The position numbers and the translations under genes are program-made. From the NCBI GenBank assembly GCA_014843695.1, contig CM026390.1:4275971-4339970 (forward strand): a DNA stretch of 64,000 nt, read 5' to 3'. The DNA comes from Archivesica marissinica (Eukaryota > Mollusca > Bivalvia > Venerida > Vesicomyidae). Positions 37,876 through 47,585 of the stretch are shown in pieces (within the stretch, counting starts at the first letter, position 1; each line of letters begins with the position of its first letter). The notes under the pieces are model-generated. The model was not told the origin of the DNA, did not search any database, and was given only the letters and a program-made list of their open reading frames with translations.

Positions 37876-40800
37876 TTGTTTATGCATGCTATGCAAGTGT
37901 CCAGTTGTTTATGCATTGTATGCAAGTGTCCAGTTGTTTATGCATTGCATGCAAGTGTCCAGTTGTTTATGCATTACATGCAAGTGTCCAGTTGTTTATG
38001 CATTGCATGCAAGTGTTCAGTTGTTTATGCATTGCATGCAAGTGCCCAGTTGTTTATGCATTGTATGCAAGTGTCCAGTTGTTTATGCATTGTATGCAAG
38101 TGTCCAGTTGTTTATGCATTGTATGCAAGTGTCCAGTTGTTTATGCATTGTATGCAAGTGTCCAGTTGTTTATGCATTGCATGCAAGTGTCCAGTTGTTT
38201 ATGCATTGTATGCAAGTGTCTAGTTGTTTATGCATTGCATGCAAGTGTCCAGTTGTTTATGCATTGTATGCAAGTGTCCAGTTGTTTATGCATTGTATGC
38301 AAGTGTCCAGTTGTTCATGCATTGTATGCAAATGTCCAGTTGTTTATGCATTGTATGCAAGTGTCCAGTTGTTTATGCATTATATGCAAGTGTCCAGTTG
38401 TTTATGCATTGTATGCAAGTGTCCAGTTGTTTATGCATTGTATGCAAGTGTCCAGTTGTTTAAGCATTGTATGCAAGTGTACAGTTGTTTATGCATTGTA
38501 TGCAAGTGTCCGGTTGTTTATGTATTGTATGCAAGTGTCCAGTTGTTTATGCATTGTATGCAAGTGTCCGGTTGTTTATGTATTGTATGCAAGTGTCCAG
38601 TTGTTTATGTATTGTATGCCAGTGTCCAGTTGTTTATGTATTGTATGCAAGTGTCCAGTTGTTTATGCAAGTGTCCAGTTGTTTATGTATTGTATGCAAG
38701 TGTCCGGTTGTTTATGCATTGTATGCAAGTGTCCGGTTGTTTATGCATTGTATGCAAGTGTCCAGTTGTTTATGCATTGTATGCAAGTGTCCAGTTGTTT
38801 ATGTATTGTATGCCAGTGTCCAGTTGTTTATGTATTGTATGCAAGTGTCCAGTTGTTTATGCAAGTGTCCAGTTGTTTATGTATTGTATGCAAGTGTTCG
38901 GTTGTTTATGCATTGTATGCAAGTGTCCAGTTGTTTATGCATTGTATGCAAGTGTCCAGTTTGTTATGCATTGTATGCAAGTGTCCAGTTGTTTATGCAT
39001 TGTATGCAAGTATCCAGTTGTTTATGCATTATATGCAAGTGTCCAGTTGTTTATGCATTGTATGCAAGTGTCCAGTTGTTTATGCATTGTATGCAAGTGT
39101 CCAGTTGTTTATGCATTGTGTGCAAGTGTCCAGTTGTTTATGCATTGTATGCAAGTGTCTAGTTATTTATGCATTGTATGCAAGTGTCCAGTTTTTATGC
39201 ATTGTATGCAAGTGTCCAGTTGTTTATGCATTGTATGCAAGTGTCCAGTTGTTTATGCATTGTATGCAAGTGTCCAGTTGTTTATGCATTGTATGCAAGT
39301 GTCCAGTTGTTTATGCATTGTATGCAAGTGTCCAGTTGTTTATGCATTGTATGCAAGTGTCCAGTTGTTTATGCATTGTATGCAAGTGTCCAGTTGTTTA
39401 TGCATTGTATGCAAGTGTCCAGTTGTTTATGCATTGTATGCAAGTGTCCAGTTGTTTATGCATTGTATGCAAGTGTCCAGTTGTTTATGCATTGTATGCA
39501 AGTGTCCAGTTGTTTATGCATTGTATGCAAGTGTCCAGTTGTTTATGCATTGTATGCAAGTGTCCAGTTGTTTATGCATTGTATGCAAGTGTCCAGTTGT
39601 TTATGCATTGTATGCAAGTGTCCAGTTGTTTATGCATTGTATGCAAGTGTCCAGTTGTTTATGCATTGTATGCAAGTGTCCAGTTGTTTATGCATTGTAT
39701 GCAAGTGTCCAGTTGTTTATGCATTGTATGCAAGTGTCCGGTTGTTTATGCATTGTATGCAAGTGTCCGGTTGTTTATGTATTGTATGCAAGTGTCCGTT
39801 TGTTTATGCATTGTATGCAAGTATCCAGTTGTTTATGCATTGTATGCAAGTGTCCGGTTGTTTATGTATTGTATGCAAGTGTCCAGTTGTTTATGTATTG
39901 TATGCAAGTGTCCAGTTGTTTATGTATTGTATGCAAGTGTCCAGTTGTTTATGCATTGTATGCAAGTGTCCAGTTGTTTATGCATTGTATGCAAGTGTCC
40001 AGTTGTTTATGCATTGTATGCAAGTGTCCAGTTGTTTATGCATTGTATGCAAGTGTCCAGTTGTTTATGCATTGTATGCAAGTGTCCAGTTGTTTATGCA
40101 TTGTATGCAAGTGTCCAGTTGTTTATGCATTGTATGCAAGTGTCCAGTTGTTTATGCATTGTATGCAAGTGTCCAGTTGTTTATGCATTGTATGCAAGTG
40201 TCCAGTTGTTTATGCATTGTATGCAAGTGTCCAGTTGTTTATGCATTGTATGCAAGTGTCCAGTTGTTTATGCATTGTATGCAAGTGTCCAGTTGTTTAT
40301 GCATTGTATGCAAGTGTCCAGTTGTTTATGCATTGTATGCAAGTGTCCAGTTGTTTATGCATTGTATGCAAGTGTCCAGTTGTTTATGCATTGTATGCAA
40401 GTGTCCAGTTGTTTATGCATTGTATGCAAGTGTCCAGTTGTTTATGCATTGTATGCAAGTGTCCAGTTGTTTATGCATTGTATGCAAGTGTCCAGTTGTT
40501 TATGCATTGTATGCAAGTGTCCAGTTGTTTATGCATTGTATGCAAGTGTCCAGTTGTTTATGCATTGTATGCAAGTGTCCAGTTGTTTATGCATTGTATG
40601 CAAGTGTCCAGTTGTTTATGCATTGTATGCAAGTGTCCAGTTGTTTATGCATTGTATGCAAGTGTCCAGTTGTTTATGCATTGTATGCAAGTGTCCAGTT
40701 GTTTATGCATTGTATGCAAGTGTCCAGTTGTTTATGCATTGTATGCAAGTGTCCAGTTGTTTATGCATTGTATGCAAGTGTCTGGTTGTTTATGTATTGT

Positions 40801-43800
40801 ATGCAAGTGTCCAGTTGTTTATGCATTGTATGCAAGTGTCCAGTTGTTTATGCATTGTATGCAAGTGTCCAGTTGTTTATGCATTGTATGCAAGTGTCCG
40901 GTTGTTTATGCATTGTATGCAAGTGTCCAGTTGTTTATGCATTGTATGCAAGTGTCCAGTTGTTTATGCATTGTATGCAAGTGTCCAGTTGTTTATGCAT
41001 TGTATGCAAGTGTCCAGTTGTTTATGCATTGTATGCAAGTGTCCAGTTGTTTATGCATTGTATGCAAGTGTCCAGTTGTTTATGCATTGTATGCAAGTGT
41101 ACAGTTGTTTATGCATTGTATGCAAGTGTCCAGTTATTTATGCATTGTATGCAAGTGTCCAGTTGTTTATGCATTGTATGCAAGTGTCTAGTTGTTTATG
41201 CATTGTATGCAAGTGTCCAGTTGTTTATGCATTGTATGCAAGTGTCCGGTTGTTTATGCATTGTATGCAAGTGTCCGGTTGTTTATGTATTGTATGCAAG
41301 TGTCCGTTTGTTTATGCATTGTATGCAAGTATCCAGTTGTTAATGCATTGTATGCAAGTGTCCGGTTGTTTATGTATTGTATGCAAGTGTCCAGTTGTTT
41401 ATGTATTGTATGCAAGTGTCCAGTTGTTTATGTATTGTATGCAAGTGTCCAGTTGTTTATGCATTGTATGAAAGTGTCCAGTTGTTTATGCATTGTATGC
41501 AAGTGTCCAGTTGTTTATGCATTGTATGCAAGTGTACAGTTGTTTATGCATTGTATGCAAGTGTCCAGTTTGTTATGCATTGTATGCAAGTGTCCAGTTG
41601 TTTATGCATTGTATGCAAGTATCCAGTTGTTTATGCATTATATGCAAGTGTCCAGTTGTTTATGCATTGTATGCAAGTGTCCAGTTGTTTATGCATTGTA
41701 TGCAAGTGTCCAGTTGTTTATGCATTGTATGCAAGTGTCCAGTTGTTTATGCATTGTGTGCAAGTGTCCAGTTGTTTATGCATTGTATGCAAGTGTCTAG
41801 TTATTTATGCATTGTATGCAAGTGTCCAGTTGTTTATGCATTGTATGCAAGTGTCCAGTTGTTTATGCATTGTATGCAATTGTCCAGTTGTTTATGCATT
41901 GTATGCAAGTGTCCATTTGTTTATGCATTGTATGCAAGTGTCCAGTTGTTTATGGATTGTATGCAAGTGTCTGGTTGTTTATGTATTGTATGCAAGTGTC
42001 CAGTTGTTTATGCATTGTATGCAAGTGTCCAGTTGTTTATGCAGTGTATGCAAGTGTCCAGTTGTTTATGCATTGTATGCAAGTGTCCGTTTGTTTATGC
42101 ATTGTATGCAAGTGTCCAGTTGTTTATGCATTGTATGCAAGTGTCCAGTTGTTTATGCATTGTATGCAAGTGTCCGGTTGTTATGCATTGTATGCAAGTG
42201 TCCAGTTGTTTATGCATTGTATGCAAGTGTCCAGTTATTTATGCATTGTATGCAAGTGTCCAGTTGTTTATGCATTGTATGCAAGTGTCTAGTTGTTTAT
42301 GCATTGTATGCAAGTGTCCAGTTGTTTATGCATTGTATGCAAGTGTCCGGTTGTTTATGCATTGTATGCAAGTGTCCGGTTGTTTATGTATTGTATGCAA
42401 GTGTCCGTTTGTTTATGCATTGTATGCAAGTATCCAGTTGTTAATGCATTGTATGCAAGTGTCCGGTTGTTTATGTATTGTATGCAAGTGTCCAGTTGTT
42501 TATGTATTGTATGCAAGTGTCCAGTTGTTTATGTATTGTATGCAAGTGTCCAGTTGTTTATGCATTGTATGAAAGTGTCCAGTTGTTTATGCATTGTATG
42601 CAAGTGTCCAGTTGTTTATGCATTGTATGCAAGTGTACAGTTGTTTATGCATTGTATGCAAGTGTCCAGTTTGTTATGCATTGTATGCAAGTGTCCAGTT
42701 GTTTATGCATTGTATGCAAGTATCCAGTTGTTTATGCATTATATGCAAGTGTCCAGTTGTTTATGCATTGTATGCAAGTATCCAGTTGTTTATGCATTAT
42801 ATGCAAGTGTCCAGTTGTTTATGCAGTGTATGCAAGTGTCCAGTTGTTTATGTATTGTATGCAAGTGTCCAGTTGTTTATGCAAATGTCCAGTTGTTTAT
42901 GTATTGTATGCAAGTATCCGGTTGTTTATGCATTGTATGCAAGTGTCCAGTTGTTTATGCATTGTATGCAAGTGTCCAGTTGTTTATGCATTGTATGCAA
43001 GTGTCCAGTTGTTTATGCATTGTATACGAGTGTCCAGTTGTTTATGCATTGTATGCAAGTGTCCAGTTGTGTATGCATTGTATGCAAGTGTCCAGTTGTT
43101 TATGCATTGTATGCAAGTGTCCAGTTGTGTATGCATTGTATGCAAGTGTCCAGTTGTTTATGCATTGTATGCAAGTGTCCAGTTGTTTATGCATTGTATG
43201 CAAGTGTCCAGTTGTTTATGCATTGTATGCAAGTGTCCAGTTGTTTATGCATTGTATGCAAGTGTCCAGTTGTTTATGCATTGTATGCAAGTGTCCGTTT
43301 GTTTATGCATTGTATGCAAGTGTCCAGTTGTTTATGCATTGTATGCAAGTGTCCGGTTGTTTATGTATTGTATGCAAGTGTCCAGTTGTTTATGCATTGT
43401 ATGCAAGTGTCCGGTTGTTTATGCATTGTATGCAAGTGTCCAGTTGTTTATGCATTGTATGCAAGTGTCCAGTTGTTTATGCATTGTATGCAAGTGTCCA
43501 GTTGTTTATGTATTGTATGCAAGTGTCCAGTTGTTTATGTATTGTATGCAAGTGTCCAGTTGTTTATGTATTGTATGCAAGTGTCCAGTTGTTTATGCAT
43601 TGTATGCAAGTGTCCAGTTGTTTATGCATTGTATGCAAGTGTCCAGTTGTTTATGCATTGTATGCAAGTGTCCAGTTGTTTATGCATTGTATGCAAGTGT
43701 CCAGTTTTTTATGCATTGTATGCAAGTGTCCAGTTGTTTATGCATTGTATGCAAGTGTCCAGTTGTTTATGCATTGTATGCAAGTGTCCAGTTGTTTATG

Positions 43801-44563
43801 CATTGTATGCAAGTGTCCAGTTGTTTATGCATTGTATGCAAGTGTCCAGTTGTTTATGCATTGTATGCAAGTGTCCAGTTGTTTATGCATTGTATGCAAG
43901 TGTCCAGTTGTTTATGCATTGTATGCAAGTGTCCAGTTGTTTATGCATTGTATGCAAGTGTCCAGTTGTTTATGCATTGTATGCAAGTGTCCAGTTGTTT
44001 ATGCATTGTATGCAAGTGTCCAGTTGTTTATGCATTGTATGCAAGTGTCCAGTTGTTTATGCATTGTATGCAAGTGTCCAGTTGTTTATGCATTGTATGC
44101 AAGTGTCCAGTTGTTTATGCATTGTATGCAAGTGTCCAGTTGTTTATGCATTGTATGCAAGTGTCCAGTTGTTTATGCATTGTATGCAAGTGTCCAGTTG
44201 TTTATGCATTGTATGCAAGTGTCCAGTTGTTTATGCATTGTATGCAAGTGTCCAGTTGTTTATGCATTGTATGCAAGTGTCCAGTTGTTTATGCATTGTA
44301 TGCAAGTGTCCAGTTGTTTATGCATTGTATCCAAGTTTCCAGTTGTTTATGCATTGTATGCAAGTGTCCAGTTGTTTATGCATTGTATGCAAGTGTCCAG
44401 TTGTTTATGCATTGCATGCAAGTGTCCGGTTGTTTATGTATTGTATGCAAGTGTCCAGTTGTTTATGCATTGTATGCAAGTGTCCAGTTGTTTATGCATT
44501 GTATCCAAGTTTCCAGTTGTTTATGCATTGTATGCAAGTGTCCAGTTGTTTATGCATTGTATA
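37869..44563. repeat. 29-bp minisatellite, about 230 copies (6.7 kb)
   Basis: Unit of 29 bp, GTTTATGCATTGTATGCAAG then TGTCCAGTT. The TATGCATTGTATGCA core holds the palindrome ATGCAT. The unit has no stop in any + frame, giving open frames of up to 1,188 codons, all with the same 29-residue cysteine-rich period because 29 is not a multiple of three. The region is an intron between two well-supported exons, so no protein is called. A block with marker variants near 41187-41770 recurs about 1,100 bp later. Confidence 0.97.
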
Positions 44564-44802
44564 AGGATGATGCAGACACAGTAATTTCCTTGCTGTTGTT
44601 TGTTACAGATAAATGCAGCTACGAAGAGTGCTGAATGAAAACAAGACTAACCTAGTCAATCTTAGATTGTATGGTTTTCAATAATGGTCAAATACATTTG
44701 TTTAAAAGGATGGATTTTATTGCAAAACTTGTGTATTACTGGTTTTGTAACGAATACTATTGTTTGATGGCAACTTTATTAGAAGTTGTGACAATCTGTC
44801 TC
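44564..44802. other. Intronic spacer between the 29-bp array and the SINE
   Basis: Unique sequence. TTTGTTACAG at about 44599-44608 looks like a 3' splice site, but what follows (ATAAATGCAGCTACGAAGAG) meets a stop quickly and matches nothing in the choline transporter, so no exon is called. Confidence 0.5.
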
Positions 44803-45064
44803 AACAGGAATATATATGGTAGAGGTCGTGATAGCACAGTGGTAGTGCGTTAGCTTCAGGTGTGAAAGGCCCAGAGTTCACGCCCAGCTGTAGCTGCTAT
44901 GTTTATGCCCTTAGTCAAGGCACTTAAATTCCACATTTCCTCTTCTCCATTGTGGCGATGGATTCCATCAGGAATGAGGTCTCGAGAGCTATTTAACTAC
45001 CGGTAATGTTGTAGGAACTTGTTTTGCAATCGAGTTAAAATAAATTTGTATAAACAGGAATATA
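44803..45064 (+). mobile_element. tRNA-derived SINE, family 3, copy 3 (sense), next to the last exon
   Basis: Complete sense-oriented SINE with a perfect 12-bp target duplication, AACAGGAATATA, at 44803-44814 and 45053-45064. The head has GTCGTGATAGCACAGTGGTA (A box TAGCACAGTGG) and a B-box-like GAGTTCACGCCC. The body has the family block GTGGCGATGGATTCCATCAG and the tail ends AAATAAATTTGTATA. The right-hand duplication ends only 24 bases before the terminal exon, within the usual branch-point zone. Confidence 0.9.
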
Positions 45065-45088
45065 ATTGTATGTTTTATGTATTTTCAG

Positions 45089-45682
45089 GCATCAGAAAAT
45101 GAGATCCTGTGGGTAATGAGGATAGCTATATTTGGAGTTGGTATCCTAGCAACTGTGATGGGCATTACTGTGGATTCCATCTACACCTTGTGGTTTCTCT
45201 GTTCCGATCTCGTCTATGTTGTCTTGTTTCCGCAGCTTGTCTGTGTAATATACCTGCGGTGGACTAACACGTATGGTTCGTTAGCTGGATATGTGCTCGG
45301 TCTCTTCTTTCGGCTGGCAGGAGGTGAAGCGGCGCTGAATATTCCAATTTTGATCAAGTATCCGTATTACGATGATGAGGCTGGCCAGCTCTTCCCATTT
45401 AAAACACTCGGCATGTTGATCACATTGTCTTCAATAGTTGGATTTTCGTTCTTGACGAAATATTTATTTGAGCATGGTATATTACACCGGAGATTAGATA
45501 TATTTATGTGCGTTGTAAACACACCAGATGAGAATATAGCATTACGATATACGGAGCAGAGTGAAATGGCAGCGATCACACCAATAGATGATAAGAATGG
45601 CAAGATCAATCCAGCACTGAAATTCTCAACGGATGACCTTCCGGTCTTACAAAGCAAGGAATTTGGAAGCAAAATAAAGTGA
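45089..45682 (+). CDS. SLC5A7: High-affinity choline transporter, terminal coding exon
   Basis: Acceptor GTATTTTCAG ends at 45088. The exon enters in phase 0 and encodes 197 residues to TGA at 45680-45682. It starts [16 protein letters not shown], joining ...KLIFRQC exactly as in CHT1, and continues through helices containing [33 protein letters not shown] and [15 protein letters not shown]. The last ~60 residues are a hydrophilic cytoplasmic tail (…[16 protein letters not shown]…). In mammals the tail carries an endocytosis signal that sets transporter number at the synapse. I see no clear acidic-dileucine motif in this tail. An upstream in-frame ATG at 45077 is in the intron and is not a start. 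The 101-codon minus frame is a shadow. Confidence 0.95.
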   Translation, partial: ASENEILWVMRIAIFGVGILATVMGITVDSIYTLWFLCSDLVYVVLFPQLVCVIYLRWTNTYGSLAGYVLGLFFRLAGGEAALNIPILIKYPYYDDEAGQLFPFKTLGMLITLSSIVGFSFLTKYLFEHGILHRRLDIFMCVVNTPDENIALRYTEQSEMAAITPIDDKNGKINPALKFSTDDLPVLQSKEFGSKIK

Positions 45683-45760
45683 TACTTTGCCTTCAGATAA
45701 CTATTAATTGTTGAATAATGTATACGTTACACCAATAAATATCTGCATAAATATAGGCAG
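45683..45760 (+). promoter_or_regulatory. 3' UTR with candidate poly(A) signal
   Basis: After the stop codon, AATAAA lies at 45734-45739, about 52 bases downstream. If used, the 3' UTR would be under 100 bases and the gene would end before the inverted-repeat element at 45864. A true cleavage site cannot be seen from sequence alone. Confidence 0.6.
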
Positions 45761-45863
45761 TTACATTGTAAACATTTGACATTCAGGCATAATTATATAT
45801 AGAAGATATTTGTGTTATTAATGTAAGATTTTATTTCATGGAGTAATCATCGGAATTATTTAA

Positions 45864-46213
45864 GAAATAATAAGTATCAACCGTGGTATATCGCAGAATA
45901 ACCTGAGGTATATCGCAGAATAACTCGTGGTTTATCGTAGAATAACCCGTGGTATATCGCAGAATAACCCATTGGTATATAGCAGAATAACCCATGGTAT
46001 ATCGCAGAATAACCCGAGGTATATCGCAGAATAACCCGAGGTATATCGCAGAATAACCCGAGGTATATCGCAGAATAACCCGAGGTATATCGCAGAATAA
46101 CCCGTGGTATATCGCAGAATAACCCGAGTTTGAAGTTCTTATGCGTAGAAATATATCACGAAGGCCGAACTCGGATTATTCGGCAATATACCACGGTTGA
46201 TACTTATTATTTC
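45864..46213. mobile_element. Foldback/MITE-like element with an expanded left arm
   Basis: Two 38-bp arms, 45864-45901 and 46176-46213, are inverted repeats matching at 36 of 38 positions (GAAATAATAAGTATCAACCG... and its complement). Pairing of the right arm with the last tandem unit extends further through CCGAGTT/AACTCGG, leaving a loop of about 35-40 bases. Between them the arm segment GGTATATCGCAGAATAACCC has been multiplied. No transposase is encoded. Confidence 0.78.
45881..46130. repeat. 22-bp tandem repeat within the foldback element, about 11 copies
   Basis: Unit GGTATATCGCAGAATAACCC plus GA (variants GT, CATT). The same sequence forms part of the inverted-repeat arm, so the array is an expansion of the arm. 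Confidence 0.9.
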
Positions 46214-46682
46214 GATTCTAACACGACTTACTTCTAATAATTTTAGACGAGAATCAAAGGAGTATTTTCTTCAACCGCGGTGCTACTCCGCTGCATTTGG
46301 CTTTTGAAATTTCCTCCCGCGTAAAGGGTGATCACGTTATTTTGTATGGAAAATATCAATCTAGTGCATAAATGAACAAAAGTTGTAACTAATCAATAAT
46401 TTTATTTATTTTGTCAAATAAAACTGTACAGAATAGTAACTGAAACGTTACTTAGCAGAAATACAAGACGGACAAGAGATTATCTGATTCTAAAAATAGC
46501 TCACTTCCGCGAATTCCCACGGTAGTATTTACAAACATCACGTGACTTTCATTCATAAAACTTTACACGCATTGTATAAATGGAATAGCCAAAAGTATGT
46601 ATGTTATTAGCTGGGTCGTGTTAGAAAAATTATTAATATTAACCCTGCACCTAAACATTTCCAAGGTCGATCTATGTCTAGT
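46214..46682. other. Intergenic spacer, no gene seen
   Basis: Unique A+T-rich sequence downstream of the gene. TTCTAACACGAC at 46214-46225 is inverted as GTCGTGTTAGAA at 46615-46626. A 12-bp inverted pair about 400 bp apart could mark another old element. No open frame or RNA gene is supported. Confidence 0.5.
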
Positions 46683-47108
46683 TTAACCCTTTCCCTCATA
46701 GAAGCACCTCTTGACGCCATTACCAATACAACATACATTGACAAGGTAGTAGCCAAACCATTGCTCATAATAAAGGCCAGAATCTCTATGTAGTCCCAGT
46801 AATATCTATGGAGGTGGGATAGATATGGCGACTACTTATCCACTACATGGTAGCTAAATAGCTGTCGTTTGTATGGAGATATAATAGTATATTAACCTAA
46901 ATCTCTATGAAGTCCCAGTAATATCTATGGAGGTGGGATAGATATGGCGACTACTTATCCACTGCATGATAGCTAAATAGCTGTCGTTTGTATGGAGATA
47001 TAATCGTATATTAACCTAAATCTCTATGAAGGAAAGGGTTAAATGGCTGTCGTTTGTATGGAGATATAATAGTATATTAACCTAAATCTCTATGAAGGAA
47101 AGGGTTAA
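46683..47108. mobile_element. TTAA-flanked MITE (piggyBac-like ends) with internal 119-bp duplication
   Basis: Begins TTAACCCTTTCCCTCATAGA at 46683 and ends with the inverse, TCTATGAAGGAAAGGGTTAA, at 47108. TTAA at both ends fits the TTAA target choice of piggyBac transposons. Inside, a 119-bp unit starting AATCTCTATG is repeated from 46781 and 46900, with shortened copies from 47019 and 47087. The GGAAAGGGTTAA end therefore occurs twice (47032-47043 and 47097-47108). No transposase. The unit contains AGTCCCAGTAATATCTATGG, related to the 11-12 kb array. Confidence 0.75.
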
Positions 47109-47585
47109 TGTAAGATCTTATTTCATTTGTGTTAAACGTTATTCGATGATCAGGGGATGAAATAGAATCCTATTTTAATGAACACAAATCTCTCTTTTAT
47201 GTTTTCCAATGATTTTTAGCTAATATATTTTTATTCATTTTTGCTGACCTACCAGGCGCCTCATTTCACTACAATACACAATCACTGTCCCTACCAGGCG
47301 CCTCATTTCACTACAATACACAACCACTTAGTGCGAACATATAATTTTCAAGTTAGTTTCTAATGCTGTCAAAATTGAAAATGACAGACATAACAAATTC
47401 ATTAGAATAAACAATGGTGTAACAAACAGTAACAAAACACAAGCGGTAGAAAAGAAAATGCCATCATCCACTGTTTCAAAACAGTGTGAAATATTGCAAG
47501 TTCTGTCATTGAGAAAAAACTGCACCATTCATTGGAAGGTATAAAGGAAATATTGACGACACCGATATATTATTTATGTTATTTT
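47109..47585. other. Intergenic spacer with a 42-bp duplication
   Basis: Contains a two-copy direct repeat of 42 bp around CTACCAGGCGCCTCATTTCA (about 47249-47332). TTAATGTAAGATCTTATTTC at 47106 also resembles a stretch near 45818, hinting at a local duplication around the two MITEs. A 66-codon minus frame (47328-47528) has no recognisable domain and is not called. Confidence 0.55.

Noticed and set aside
37844..44634. Very long + strand open frames (up to 1,188 codons) in three overlapping registers
   Set aside because: They follow a 29-bp unit with no stops and lie in an intron between two exons that join perfectly. All registers give the same periodic peptide. No gene-like flanks.
44599..44640. 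Extra choline-transporter exon after TTTGTTACAG
   Set aside because: Exons 25038-25261 and 45089-45682 already join in phase with conserved residues. The candidate has an early stop and no family similarity.
45077..45088. ATG at 45077 as a start codon for a separate 201-residue protein
   Set aside because: It precedes the splice acceptor GTATTTTCAG. The protein continues the upstream exons exactly, so MYFQ is intronic translation.
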